Assembly: GCA_029204225.1 (NCBI GenBank)
Contig: MU831894.1
Location: forward strand, 34,037-98,036
Direction: 5' to 3'
From: Diphasiastrum complanatum
Lineage: Eukaryota; Streptophyta; Lycopodiopsida; Lycopodiales; Lycopodiaceae
DNA: 64,000 nt
Part shown: piece by piece, positions 55,032 to 64,000 of the stretch
Layout: each line of letters opens with the position of its first letter
Position numbering within the stretch: position 1 is the stretch's first letter
Notes under the pieces: model-generated
What the model was told of the DNA's origin: nothing
The model's database searches: none
What the model saw: the letters and a program-made list of their open reading frames with translations, nothing else
Program-made: the position numbers and the translations under genes

Positions 55032-55650
55032 CTATCTAGAGACATGTTGACTTCTTGGAATTAGCTCAATCATGTGGTCTACTGACCTAGACGGTGGTAA
55101 ACCATGAGGTAATTCAGATGAAAAAACATCCCCTTTCACTGCTTGTTCATGATCTAAATTTACTGAGTTAAGAATTGCTGAGAATTCACAACCATTTAGA
55201 TTCATTTCAAGAACATCCACAACTGGAATAGCACATATTGAAAAAACTTCATTCTCAAAATAATCCAATGTCTCCATTTTATTAACTGTAAAGATCTGAT
55301 CCAACGGACGTACAAAATTACTGCCAAATAATGTAACTACCTTATCACCCTCCTTGAAAGTGAGAACATGCTTCTCAAAATCAATTAACAGAGAAGGCGA
55401 CTTACTAAATAACCACTCATAACCTAAGATTAAATCAGTACGAGCTATGTCTAAAACATGAAAATTAACTAATTCTGTGTGCATCAAAACTGGGAGCTTC
55501 AGGACTTTTATGTTCCAAGTCTCCAACTCTGCTCCTGAAGCTAGATAAACTTTATATCTATTATTGTTGGCTTCAGTTTCCAAGCTGAGTTTATGCACAA
55601 GATGAGAATCAATAAAATTATGAAATGAACCATTGTGCCAATTAAACGGA
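55032..55650 (-). pseudogene. Gypsy element G1: aspartic protease
   Basis: The block equivalent to D-S-G-A-S-H-N-F-I reads NGSFHNFIDSHLVHKL near 55600-55645, so the catalytic Asp-Ser-Gly is lost. LDIARTDLILGYEWLFS supplies the conserved ILG. The rest, to HGLPPSRSVDHMIELIP near 55060, is the usual linker to the reverse transcriptase. Confidence 0.8.
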
Positions 55651-55747
55651 AAAGTTCATTAGGCAAGAAAGAAGTATACTAAAAGAACATTCACACTCAC
55701 AATCAGTCAGGTTAATTTCCAAAGTCTTACCATTGCCTCCTGGGATC

Positions 55748-56374
55748 TCAATCATGTGAGCAGACACTTTCTTCCTTTTCGGACAAAAATTTCATCATAT
55801 GTCCAGGCTTCTTACAAACAAAACATAAGTTCTCTTTCTTAGCCTTTTCCTGGGACATAGATTTCTTAAATCTCTTTCTCTTCGGCTTCCTGGGTTTCGA
55901 TGCTGCTTGATCTAATTCGTCAAAATATTTTGCTTGGTCTAGACCGCGCTTCTTACACTTCTTGGTTTTCAAAGTGGTTGGAATCTACGCAAACTGCTTC
56001 CTGGATGTCACCATTGTGGAATCATGTGCTTTCGCAATCCGAAATGCATCCTCGAGGTTTTGAAGCACATTTCGCCTGCATTCATTTTGATAGTCGGCTG
56101 GCAAACCTAGGACAAACTACCAAAGTGCCAACTTCACATTGAATGATGGAACCCTATTCCATAGGTCCATAAATTCCTGGATATAAGAGTCTAAACTCTT
56201 TGTACCCATTCTGCAGTTCACAAACTTCAGGTAGTAGTCAATGTCATCAGCAACTACAAAAGCTTTCTTGAAAACTTTCGCAAACGCATCCCAAGTAGTT
56301 GGCTTCACCGGTAAATCTCGCCACCACGCTTTGTCGCGTAAGAACAACACGACACTTTCAATTTTCTTCTCTTC
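55748..56374 (-). pseudogene. Gypsy element G1: gag, C-terminal part
   Basis: Retrotrans_gag core: LFLRDKAWWRDLPVKPTTWD, FVNCRMGTKSLDSYIQEFMD and LWNRVP (56117-56350). A basic linker follows (KPRKPKRKRFKKS), then a zinc knuckle, CFVCKKPGHMMKF, whose last Cys is displaced by a frameshift near 55790. The N-terminal part continues at 62604, on the other side of C11. Confidence 0.85.
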
Positions 56375-56379
56375 AGGAA

Positions 56380-57116
56380 TGTGAAGAATTGAAAAAGATT
56401 ATCTATGTTAGATATAGGGGTCTTATGTTTTTTACATCAAGCATCTAGGTGTAGGATGTTGATAGAAATAAATTTGGCATAGATGGCAAATTATGCATTT
56501 CCACTTGTAATGCCACTATTGAGCCAAAATAGAGTAAGAGGCTAAACACTTGCTAATTAGAGTGTAGACAAGTGTAAAGTTTTTGTTTGATGAATTCCAA
56601 GAGGTCCAATAGGATATAGAGGTGGAACCTTGTGAGGTCCAATAGGAAATTGAGGTGTGCTTGAATATAGTCCAATAGAATTAAGAGGTGCATAGATCAA
56701 TGATCCAATAGGATCAAGAGGTGACAAAATGTGGTCCAATCATAGTTAAGCATAGTGGTAGCTCGTGGACCTACTAGTATCATTGTACTCCTCATTTTGA
56801 AATCAATTGATTTGGTGATTTCATGGATTTTGTGAGTTATTGGATTTCTAGCTTTCTCTCTCTACCCGAGAGCTCTTGATGCATTTTCTCTCTCTACCCG
56901 AGGAGAGCAGCTTGTTTTTACTTAGATTATTTTTTGAATACTTCCCACACGTGTGAGTGAGAGTTGGAAGTGATTGAATGCATGTAGTAGTGTGTTTTTG
57001 CCATAGGATTCAAGATTGATCTTGAATCTCAATCTAGTCTTGATCTTGGTGCATCTACACACCTTAGGAGATCACAAGTACATGTAGTGGACAGTCCACA
57101 CGTGTGAAAATCAACA
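56380..57116 (+). repeat. C11 5' LTR (737 bp)
   Basis: TGTGAAGAATTG to AAATCAACA. Contains several copies of a (G/A)TCCAATAG(A/G)AT-type unit at 56600-56740 and CTCTCTCTACCCGAG in duplicate at 56850-56900. Confidence 0.95.
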
Positions 57117-57129
57117 TGGTAGCAGAGCC
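57117..57129 (+). other. C11 primer-binding site
   Basis: TGGTAGCAGAGCC, one base different from the commonest initiator tRNA-Met signature. Confidence 0.85.
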
Positions 57130-57872
57130 TACCTAAGGTTACCATGCATTTTGATCCATCTAAGTGAAAAATTTTCATCAATCTTGAGCTAGAAGTTGTC
57201 AAGGCCCATTTTCCTAGCTATCTTGTTCAATCTTGGATCAAAAGAGATCAAAAGGACATTGATTGGGTCTGACCTGGTACTGTACGGAATCAGGTGCTCA
57301 GACACGTGTGAGGAACATCCAATTTCAGTTTGGAAGTTCTCTCTCATGTTTGATCCATTTATCTTGCTTGATAGCTTGTTTTGAAGCTATTTTTGTCTAG
57401 TTTCTGTTGCAATCAGTTTCATTCCATTTGGTTGAGCCAATCAAAAGTTATAAGCTTTTGAAGAGGGTTAGGTAGGGCACCTAGACCTGGGTGGACACAT
57501 TTGGTTTGGTCAAGAGATTGCTTGGTTGATCCAAAATCACAGTTGTATGCTTGCCAATCTCATCTATATGTGATCTAGGCACTATTTTGAGATCTTAGCC
57601 ATTTTGTTTCATGCAATATCATTGTATTTGAGTCAAATTTGGTTTCTTAGTGTATTTCACACATGCTAAGAGTGTTGGATTCTAACTTTGCCTATACTCC
57701 ATCATTTGATGTGAAATAGATCTTGTTTTAGAGAGATTTGTGTAGCTAGTGAGAATCAATTCACAAATTGTTGTAAGATCTTTCATAGGAGGAGATAATA
57801 CTCAATTATTGGATCCTATTGAAAGTGTGTAACAACATTTATTGTTCATCATTTGAGTTTTCTTCACTTCAA

Positions 57873-58810
57873 ATGTCTTCAATGGGTTCATCCTTGTTGG
57901 AACCAAGTGAAAGATTGACCACTTCAAATTATTCAATTTGGAAAATGAGGATGGAGTCCATCTTGATCCTTCAAGACGTGTGATGGACATAGTTCTTGGC
58001 CTTGAAGAAGAACCACAAGTTCTTCAAGAGGTTCAAAAATACAAAAAGAGAGCTAGGATGGCTCTCCACTACATTAAGATGAATGTCTCTAATGAGATAT
58101 TGAGGGAGATAGGTACTTGTACAACAGCCAAAGAAGCTTGGGATTGTCTCAAGACTATCTATGAGGCTAAGAATACCTCTAGGCTTCTCACTCTTAGGAA
58201 TCAAATCTTTCAAAGTAGCCAAAAGAGTGATGAGAGTGCATCTATTTATGTTTTGAGAGTAAAAGATATTCATAGAGAGCTTGCTTGTATTGGTGATTCC
58301 ATCAATCAAAATGAGCTAGTTCAAGTCATTCTCAATGGCTTGAGAAGTGAATTTGATAATCTTGTCCAATCCCATGCCATTAAGGAGGAGCTACCAAGTT
58401 TGGAGGCTCTCCAAAGTGTGCTAATTTCAGAAGAATCAAGACAAGAGTATAAGCTCTTGAGGATGGACAAGCTTACTCTCACTCATAATGATGGCAAAGC
58501 TCTCTTTGCCAAGGATAAGCACAAAGAGAGGAGCAAGAACCAACATCAACAATCCTCAAGCAAGGACAAAGTCAAATCCAAAGACAAAGATGAGGAGGAA
58601 GATGATTCCTCTAATGCTTCATCATCCAAGCTCAAGAAGAAGAAGAAGATCAAGTGCTTTTATTGTGGCAAGAAAGGTCATTATGCCACCAATTGCTTCA
58701 AAAAGAAGAATCAACTCAAGCAAGACAATATTACCAATGAGAAGGAAGACACTATTGCAAGTGATGGAGAGGGATCTCTTATGGTCTCTAGTTTCTCATC
58801 TACTCCTTTC
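57873..58810 (+). pseudogene. Copia element C11: gag
   Basis: The best start is the ATG at 57873 (MSSMGSSLLEPSERLTTSNY, then SIWKMRMESILILQDV). A TGA at about 57980 is a +1-type frame break. The rest is open: RARMALHYIKMNVSNEILRE, AWDCLKTIYE, LRNQIFQSSQKSDESASIYV, ELVQVILNGLRSEFDNLVQS, a Lys-rich linker, then a perfect CCHC knuckle CFYCGKKGHYATNC near 58655. A single base decides whether the gag frame is intact. Confidence 0.9.
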
Positions 58811-59180
58811 AAGAAGGACGGCCTATGGTATATTGATAGTGGAGCCTCTTCACATATGTATAGCTCCAAGGACTCTTTCTCTTCTATTGCACCTTATGAT
58901 GGAGTGAAGAAATCAATATACACTGCAAATGATTTTGAATGTCCTATTGAAGGCATAGGGAACATTCCCTTGAAGCTTGCATCCTCTAAAGTTCTTTGTA
59001 CCTAAGCTTACCAAGAATCTTATTAGTGTTGGCCAATTGCTTGATAATGGCCTTGATGTAAAATTCAATGTTGATACTTGCACTATCAAGAAGAATGATG
59101 AGATACTTGCATTAGGATCTAGATTTGGTGGCATCTATAAACTAGATCCAAATGAGTATGTGAATGCTTGTAATATTGCT
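58811..59180 (+). pseudogene. Copia element C11: protease
   Basis: LWYIDSGASSHMYSSKDSFS holds an intact D-S-G-A active site near 58835. Then YTANDFECPIEGIGNIPLKL and, after a short deletion with frame change at about 58990, VPKLTKNLISVGQLLDNGLD. The deletion removes the few residues that normally precede the VPKLTKN block. Confidence 0.9.
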
Positions 59181-60190
59181 CTTGTGAACAAGCTCTCTAT
59201 GGAGGAATTATGGCATAGGAGGTTGGGACATCCCAACTACAAATCCATGCTCTCTATGATCAAAGAATCCAAAGCTATTGGCTTGCCAAAGTCATTCTCC
59301 AAGAAGATCAAGCCTTGTGAGGCTTGTGCTATTGCTAAATCTCACAAAAAGCCATTTACAAGATCTTCTATCAAAAGCAAGCATCCTTTGGAGTTAATCC
59401 ACTCGGATGTGCATTTCTCATCAACTACAAGCAAGGGAGGAGCCACTTGTTTTGTTACTTTCATTGATGATTACACAAGATTCACTTGGATATATCTTCT
59501 TGCTTCAAAATCTATGGTGTTTGATCATTTCCTTATTTTCAAAGCTTATGTAGAGAAGCAATTCTCATTCAAGATTAAAGCTCTTAGAAGTGATGGAGGT
59601 GGTGAATATATCTCCAATAAATTTCAAGATTTTTGTGAGCTTGCAGGCATTAAAAGAGAGTTTTCTTGTGCCTACTCTCCATCTCAAAATGGAGTGGCCA
59701 AGAGAAAGAATAGATCTCTATGTGAATGTGCAAAATCTATGAGAATTGAGGCATCTTTGCCCAAAGATTTTTGGGGAGAAGCCATTAATTGTGCAAATTA
59801 TCTTTGCAATAGGCTCCCACATATAGCTCTTGGAGGAAAGTCACCATATGAAATCTTATTTTTGAAGAAGCCTAAGGTTGATCACCTTAGAGTTTTTGGA
59901 TGCTTATGCTTTGTCCATATTCCCTTGGAAAGAAGGAAGAAGGAAGATCCTAGTGCATGCAAAGGGATCATGGTTGGATACTCATCCACCAAGAAGGCCT
60001 ATAGAGTCTTTATACTCTCTACTTCTCAAGTTATTGAAAGTAGAGATGTTGTCTTTCATGAAGATCAACACTCATCATTTGAAGAGGCCGAGATCAAGAA
60101 ATCTATGGATGCATCATCAATTATTGATTTTGAAGACAATCATGATGTGATGGGGTCGAGATTTGAAGAAGACTCTCCTCGGATTTTTTT
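59181..60190 (+). pseudogene. Copia element C11: integrase with mutated catalytic residue
   Basis: The frame is open from 58977 to 60215. Zinc-binding HHCC: LWHRRLGHPNYKSML and CEACAIAKSHKKPF. Core: LELIHSDVHFSS, CFVTFIDDYTRFTWIYLL, ALRSDGGGEYIS, then SPSQNGVAKRKNRSL. Counting from the Asp of RSDGG with 35 residues between, the catalytic Glu position is Lys (AAG for GAG); the other copia copies here have Glu. Post-core LRVFGCLCFVHIP and MVGYSSTKKAYRVF are normal. A T run near 60185 shifts the frame at the end. Confidence 0.9.
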
Positions 60191-61340
60191 CACCAAGAAG
60201 ATCCATGAGAGATAGATCCGAGCCTAAGAGGCTCTCATATGTTGACAAAGGCAAACAAGTGGATCTTGATTCCACTAATTATGTTTTTTATGTCCCTCAT
60301 GAAGAGCCAAAGAATGTACAAGAGGCACTCAGTACCAAGGAGTGGTATGATGCCATGAAGCAAGAGTATGATGCATTGATCACCAACAATACTTGGGAGC
60401 TTGTGGATCCTCCTTCCAACAAGCATGTGATTGGTTGCAAGTGGGTATTTCGGATCAAGTTCAATCATGATGGCACCATCAACAAGCATAAAGCAAGATT
60501 ATGTGCCAAAGGATTTGCTCAAATCCATGGTCTTGATTATGAGGAGACCTTTGCACCCGTTGCAAAGATGGTGACAATAAGAATTCTTATTTCTCTTGCT
60601 TGTTTTTTCAAGTGGAAGGTGTTCCAATTAGATGTATCCAATGCTTTTCTAAATGGTTATCTTGAGGAGGAGATCTATGTGGAACAACCTCAAGGATTCA
60701 TCAAGGATGAGTCCAAAGTGTGCTTGCTCTTCAAAAGTCTTTATGGACTCAAGCAAGCACCAAGATCATGGTATTCAAGACTTAACTCTTTTCTTATCTC
60801 ACTAGGATTTACTCTTAGTGACTATGATCCTTCCATGTATCTAAAGTTTGTTGATAGCAATATTGTCATTCTTCTAATTTATGTTGATGACATTATTCTT
60901 TGTGGAAGTTGTATCAAGCTAGTTGATGAAACCAAGCTAGCACTTGGATGTGAGTTTAAAATGCAAGATCTAGGAGAGATACATTACATCCTAGGCCTAG
61001 AAATTGATTTTTATGAAAATCATGTCTTTATATGCCAATCTAGATATGCTCACTCTATGTTGAAAAAATTCCATATGGAAAATTCTAAGAGCATAGATAC
61101 TCCAATGGAGCAAATTGTAAAAGATCCTAATAAAGGTGATGAAAGATCCTTTGAGGACATCACACTTTTTAGGAGTCTTGTAGGCTCCTTGATTTGGCTT
61201 ACCATTACTAGGCCCGATCTTAGTTTTTGTGTGCACAAATTGAGTCAATTTATGCAAGAACCTAAGATCCATCATTGGAAGATGGCCAAGAGGATTTTAA
61301 GATGTGTATCTTCATCTTGTGATTATGGTCTACTCTATAA
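60191..61340 (+). pseudogene. Copia element C11: reverse transcriptase
   Basis: Open in one frame from 60163 to 61845. EEPKNVQEALSTKEWYDAMK, CKWVFRIKFNHDGTINKHKA, GLDYEETFAPVAKM, LDVSNAFLNGYLEEEIYVEQ, SLYGLKQAPRSWYSRLNSF, then LIYVDDIILCGS with an intact YVDD, and GEIHYILGLEI. All catalytic motifs are present; this is the most complete reverse transcriptase in the window. Confidence 0.93.
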
Positions 61341-61845
61341 AAGTGAAGATCTATCCATTATTGGCTACTCGGATTCGGACTTTGCAAGTGACAAAATGGA
61401 TCGAAAGTCTATTAGTGCATACACTATCTTTCTTGGAGGCAATCTAATATCTTGGCTTTCCAAAAAGCAAGATACTATATCTCTCTCTTCATGTGAGGCC
61501 GAGTACAAAGCACTCACTACAACTACCAAAGAAGTGCTTTGGATCAAGAGGTTATTAATGGAACTAAAGTGCATCAAGGAGGATGATCTACCAATGATCA
61601 AGTGTGATAACATCTCGGCCCAAGCTCTTGCCAATAATCCCATATTTCATCCAAGAAGCAAGCACATAGAAGTGGCACACCATTTTGTGAGAGAAAAGCT
61701 TATTGGAGGAGAAATCTATTTGGAGCATGTCAACTCGTCCTCTTGTATTGCCGATCTACTCACCAAGCCTTTGAGCAAAAGTGCTTTCATCAAGCATAGA
61801 TCTAATCTTGGAGTTATATCAAGATCAATGCTCAAATCTTCATAG
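61341..61845 (+). pseudogene. Copia element C11: RNase H
   Basis: IIGYSDSDFASDKMDRKS, LISWLSKKQDTISLSSCEAE, VLWIKRLLMELK, KCDNISAQALANNP and HIEVAHHFVREKL, then a C-terminal block (IADLLTKPLSKSAFIKHR). Motif residues Asp, Glu, Asp are all present. It is fused in frame to the reverse transcriptase. Confidence 0.92.
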
Positions 61846-61851
61846 ATAATC

Positions 61852-61863
61852 TTTTAGGAGGAG
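61852..61863 (+). other. C11 polypurine tract
   Basis: TTTTAGGAGGAG directly before the 3' LTR. Confidence 0.85.
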
Positions 61864-62598
61864 TGTGAAGAATTGAAAAAGATTATCTATGTTAGATATA
61901 GGGGTCTTATGTTTTTTACATCAAGCATCTAGGTGTAGGATGTTGATAGGAATAAATTTGGCATAGATGGCAAATTATGCATTTCCACTTGTAATGCCCT
62001 ATTGAGCCAAAATAGAGTAAGAGGCTAAACACTTGCTAATTAGAGTGTAGACAAGTGTAAAGTTTTTGTTTGATGAATTCCAAGAGGTCCAATAGGATAT
62101 AGAGGTGGAACCTTGTGAGGTCCAATAGGAAATTGAGGTGTGCTTGAATATAGTCCAATAGAATTAAGAGGTGCATAGATCAATGATCCAATAGGATAAG
62201 AGGTGACAAAATGTGGTCCAATCATAGGTAAGCATAGTGGTAGCTCGTGGACCTACTAGTATCATTGTACTCCTCATTTTGAAATCAATTGATTTGGTGA
62301 TTTCATGGATTTTGTGAGTTATTGGATTTCTAGCTTTCTCTCTCTACTCGAGAGCTCTTGATGTATTTTCTCTCTCTACCCGAGGAGAGCAGCTTGTTTT
62401 TACTTAGATTATTTTTTGAATACTTCCCACACGTGTGAGTGAGAGTTGGAAGTGATTGAATGCATGTAGTAGTGTGTTTTTGCCATAGGATTCAAGATTG
62501 ATCTTGAATCTCAATCTAGTCTTGATCTTGGTGCATCTACACACCTTAGGAGATCACAAGTACATGTAGTGGACAGTCCACACGTGTGAAAATCAACA
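61864..62598 (+). repeat. C11 3' LTR (735 bp)
   Basis: Nearly identical to the 5' LTR; ends AAATCAACA followed by the target duplication AGGAA. Confidence 0.95.
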
Positions 62599-62603
62599 AG
62601 GAA

Positions 62604-62870
62604 CACCATGCAGATTGAAGTAACTACTCCACTTGGCCAGCCAGTCATCGACGACTTCAAGTTTCTTCTCCTCCTTCTCCCCCGCATAAACCTCTGGTTG
62701 AAAACCGAGATTGGGTGAAGACATCAATTTGACTTGATTAAACAAAACCTCCATTTGCTGATCTCTCATCTGATTACGATTATTCATGTCAATGAGCGCC
62801 GTACTCAACTGTTGACAAATCACCATATAAGATGGCGCACCTAGATTCGCAGCTTGATTTGAGTTTTTTC
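62604..62870 (-). pseudogene. Gypsy element G1: gag N-terminus
   Basis: Minus strand: NQAANLGAPSYMVICQQLST, MNNRNQMRDQQMEVLFNQVK and VVDDWLAKWSSYFNLHGVPC. This joins directly to the gag core at 56350 once C11 and one copy of the AGGAA duplication are removed. The start codon is not certain. Confidence 0.85.
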
Positions 62871-64000
62871 GGCCATCTCGATATATCTATCTTGGAAATT
62901 ACTAAATTTAGTTAATATCATATTAACTCATAGTGAAGTACAGTTGACCAAAACGCACTGAAATAGAACTCCAGCATGGTCAAATCACTATTTTTAGTCA
63001 ATTTCATAGATATTACAAGAAACTAGAAAAAACTAAAAAAAAAATTGAGTTTTCGCACTTTTAAATTTTTTTAAAATTTTTATGTTTTCTAAAAATTCGT
63101 AAAAAATCCACTGTCAGTTATTAAGCAATCGAAATCAAAAATTCGATTGACTATTCGATTCTTAATTTTACTACATTAATGTCCATCAGGCATGCAAGAC
63201 ATACGACATTAAAATAGATTTTTCACATTACAGAATTTTACGTAAAATCAAGTTCTATGGAAATTGTCAGCTATAAAACCCAGTTTTGTATCTAACAGTC
63301 AGAATCGTTTTGAGAATCAACATGCAGTCATTCCATGCAAGCACAGTATCTCAAATTGCAATCAGAAGAATTCGAAATTCTACCAATTTGCTCACAAAAT
63401 TGCAAAACTTTAGATGATCATATCTTTGGCTACAGGACACCAAATTGGGTGCCGTAAAGCTCAGTACAGAGGGAGACCTAGTGAACAAGACAATTGCAGC
63501 ATCAGTCTGCCACCTAGGATTCACATGTGCGAGTTCAGACCAGTCAAATAACCTATAGGAGGGCGCACTTTTTCAAGTCCAATAAGCCTAAAAACTTGCA
63601 AACACTCAGCCAAGTCTAAAAATGATGATCCAAACAGTCTTAAATGGTCTCTAAGAGTTCCATGAAGCCTTCATACATATCCTATGAAGCAGTCATGAAT
63701 TCTTGATTTCTAGAAGTCAAAATTGCTACAAACTTGATGGAATTGAACATGAGCCTCTACCCATCAATTTATAGGTCTGATAGCTTTCTGGAAAGGTAAA
63801 AAGGAATACAAATCTGTTGTAAAACTTTCGATCCCCTTATGGATTTAGAGAAATCCACCCCTTAAATTCACCAAAATTGGTCAATTTTTTACTTCCTACA
63901 AATCCAATTGCTAGAATTCTTGGCTCTAACTTCTAGGACAGCTTCAAAAGACTATGATTCATCTTTTCCCAGCTTCAATATCATGTTCAACAACCTCTCA
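62871..64000 (-). other. G1 5' leader, running off the window
   Basis: AT-rich, no protein similarity, upstream of G1 gag in its orientation. No copy of the G1 LTR is found before position 64000, so the 5' LTR and primer-binding site are outside the window. Confidence 0.5.

Larger units (their letters stand above)
56375..62603 (+). mobile_element. Copia element C11, complete and young, with target duplication
   Basis: A full LTR retrotransposon on the plus strand inserted in the gag of G1. LTRs at 56380-57116 and 61864-62598 differ by only four substitutions and two single-base indels over about 735 bp. AGGAA flanks both sides (56375-56379 and 62599-62603). It has a primer-binding site, gag, protease, integrase, reverse transcriptase, RNase H and a polypurine tract in the copia order. 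Three frameshifts and a catalytic-site change in the integrase mean it is probably not autonomous. Confidence 0.95.

Noticed and set aside
56557-56739. 60-codon proline-rich frame, repeated at 62040-62225
   Set aside because: Lies wholly inside the C11 LTRs on the opposite strand; it arises from the GGTCCAATAGGA-type subrepeats and is not a gene.

Overview
This is nuclear DNA of a land plant with a repeat-rich genome. Ty1/copia, Ty3/gypsy, LINE and hAT elements are nested in one another, long (GA)n tracts are common, and the one gene that may belong to the host would have introns of 1 to 6.4 kb filled with repeats. I cannot name the species. The LINE type, which has an internal endonuclease, a zf-RVT-like tail and a microsatellite 3' end, and the large introns fit a big non-model plant genome such as a gymnosperm, fern or other expanded lineage. 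That is a weak inference. No operons, rRNA or tRNA genes or CRISPR arrays are present. ORF starts were judged by homology, not by first ATG.

Layout. 0.3-4.6 kb: a decayed minus-strand copia element (C1) with a gypsy fragment of family G1 lodged between its gag and protease. 4.6-7.9 kb: nothing recognised. 7.9-22.7 kb: four minus-strand open segments with matching splice phases may be exons of one unrecognised coiled-coil host gene. Its presumed introns hold a TIR element, LTR pieces, LINE copies A and B, an inverted repeat split by a tRNA-Asp-primed LTR, and a degenerate array of roughly 0.6-kb repeats. 23.7-26.2 kb: LINE 2, whose 5' part is inverted and carries a hAT-like MITE with an 8-bp target duplication. 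26.2-30.7 kb: three minus-strand copia fragments (C2, C3, C4). 31.3-33.8 kb: a hAT transposon with terminal inverted repeats and a broken transposase. 34.5-34.9 kb: a lone LTR with its primer-binding site. 36-44.2 kb: copia C5 (minus) interrupted by copia C6 (plus), after which about 0.9 kb spanning the C6 3' LTR and C5 was inverted. 44.2-48.3 kb: copia C8, with a good 5' LTR but no 3' end. 48.3-51.7 kb: microsatellites, a minisatellite, a 42-base G run, a LINE tail and an LTR relic. 51.8 kb to the window end: gypsy chromovirus-like element G1 (minus), split in its gag by a young copia, C11 (56,380-62,598), flanked by the 5-bp duplication AGGAA.

The elements do not cooperate with each other; the value of the window is the order of events it records. 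C11 is the youngest insertion, with only four substitutions and two 1-bp indels between its LTRs, yet the residue at the catalytic glutamate position of its integrase is lysine. I found no coherent new biological system. The observations most worth checking are the reversible inversion, the twin-primed LINE carrying a MITE, the (CT)n tails shared by three LINE copies, and the phase-compatible candidate host gene.
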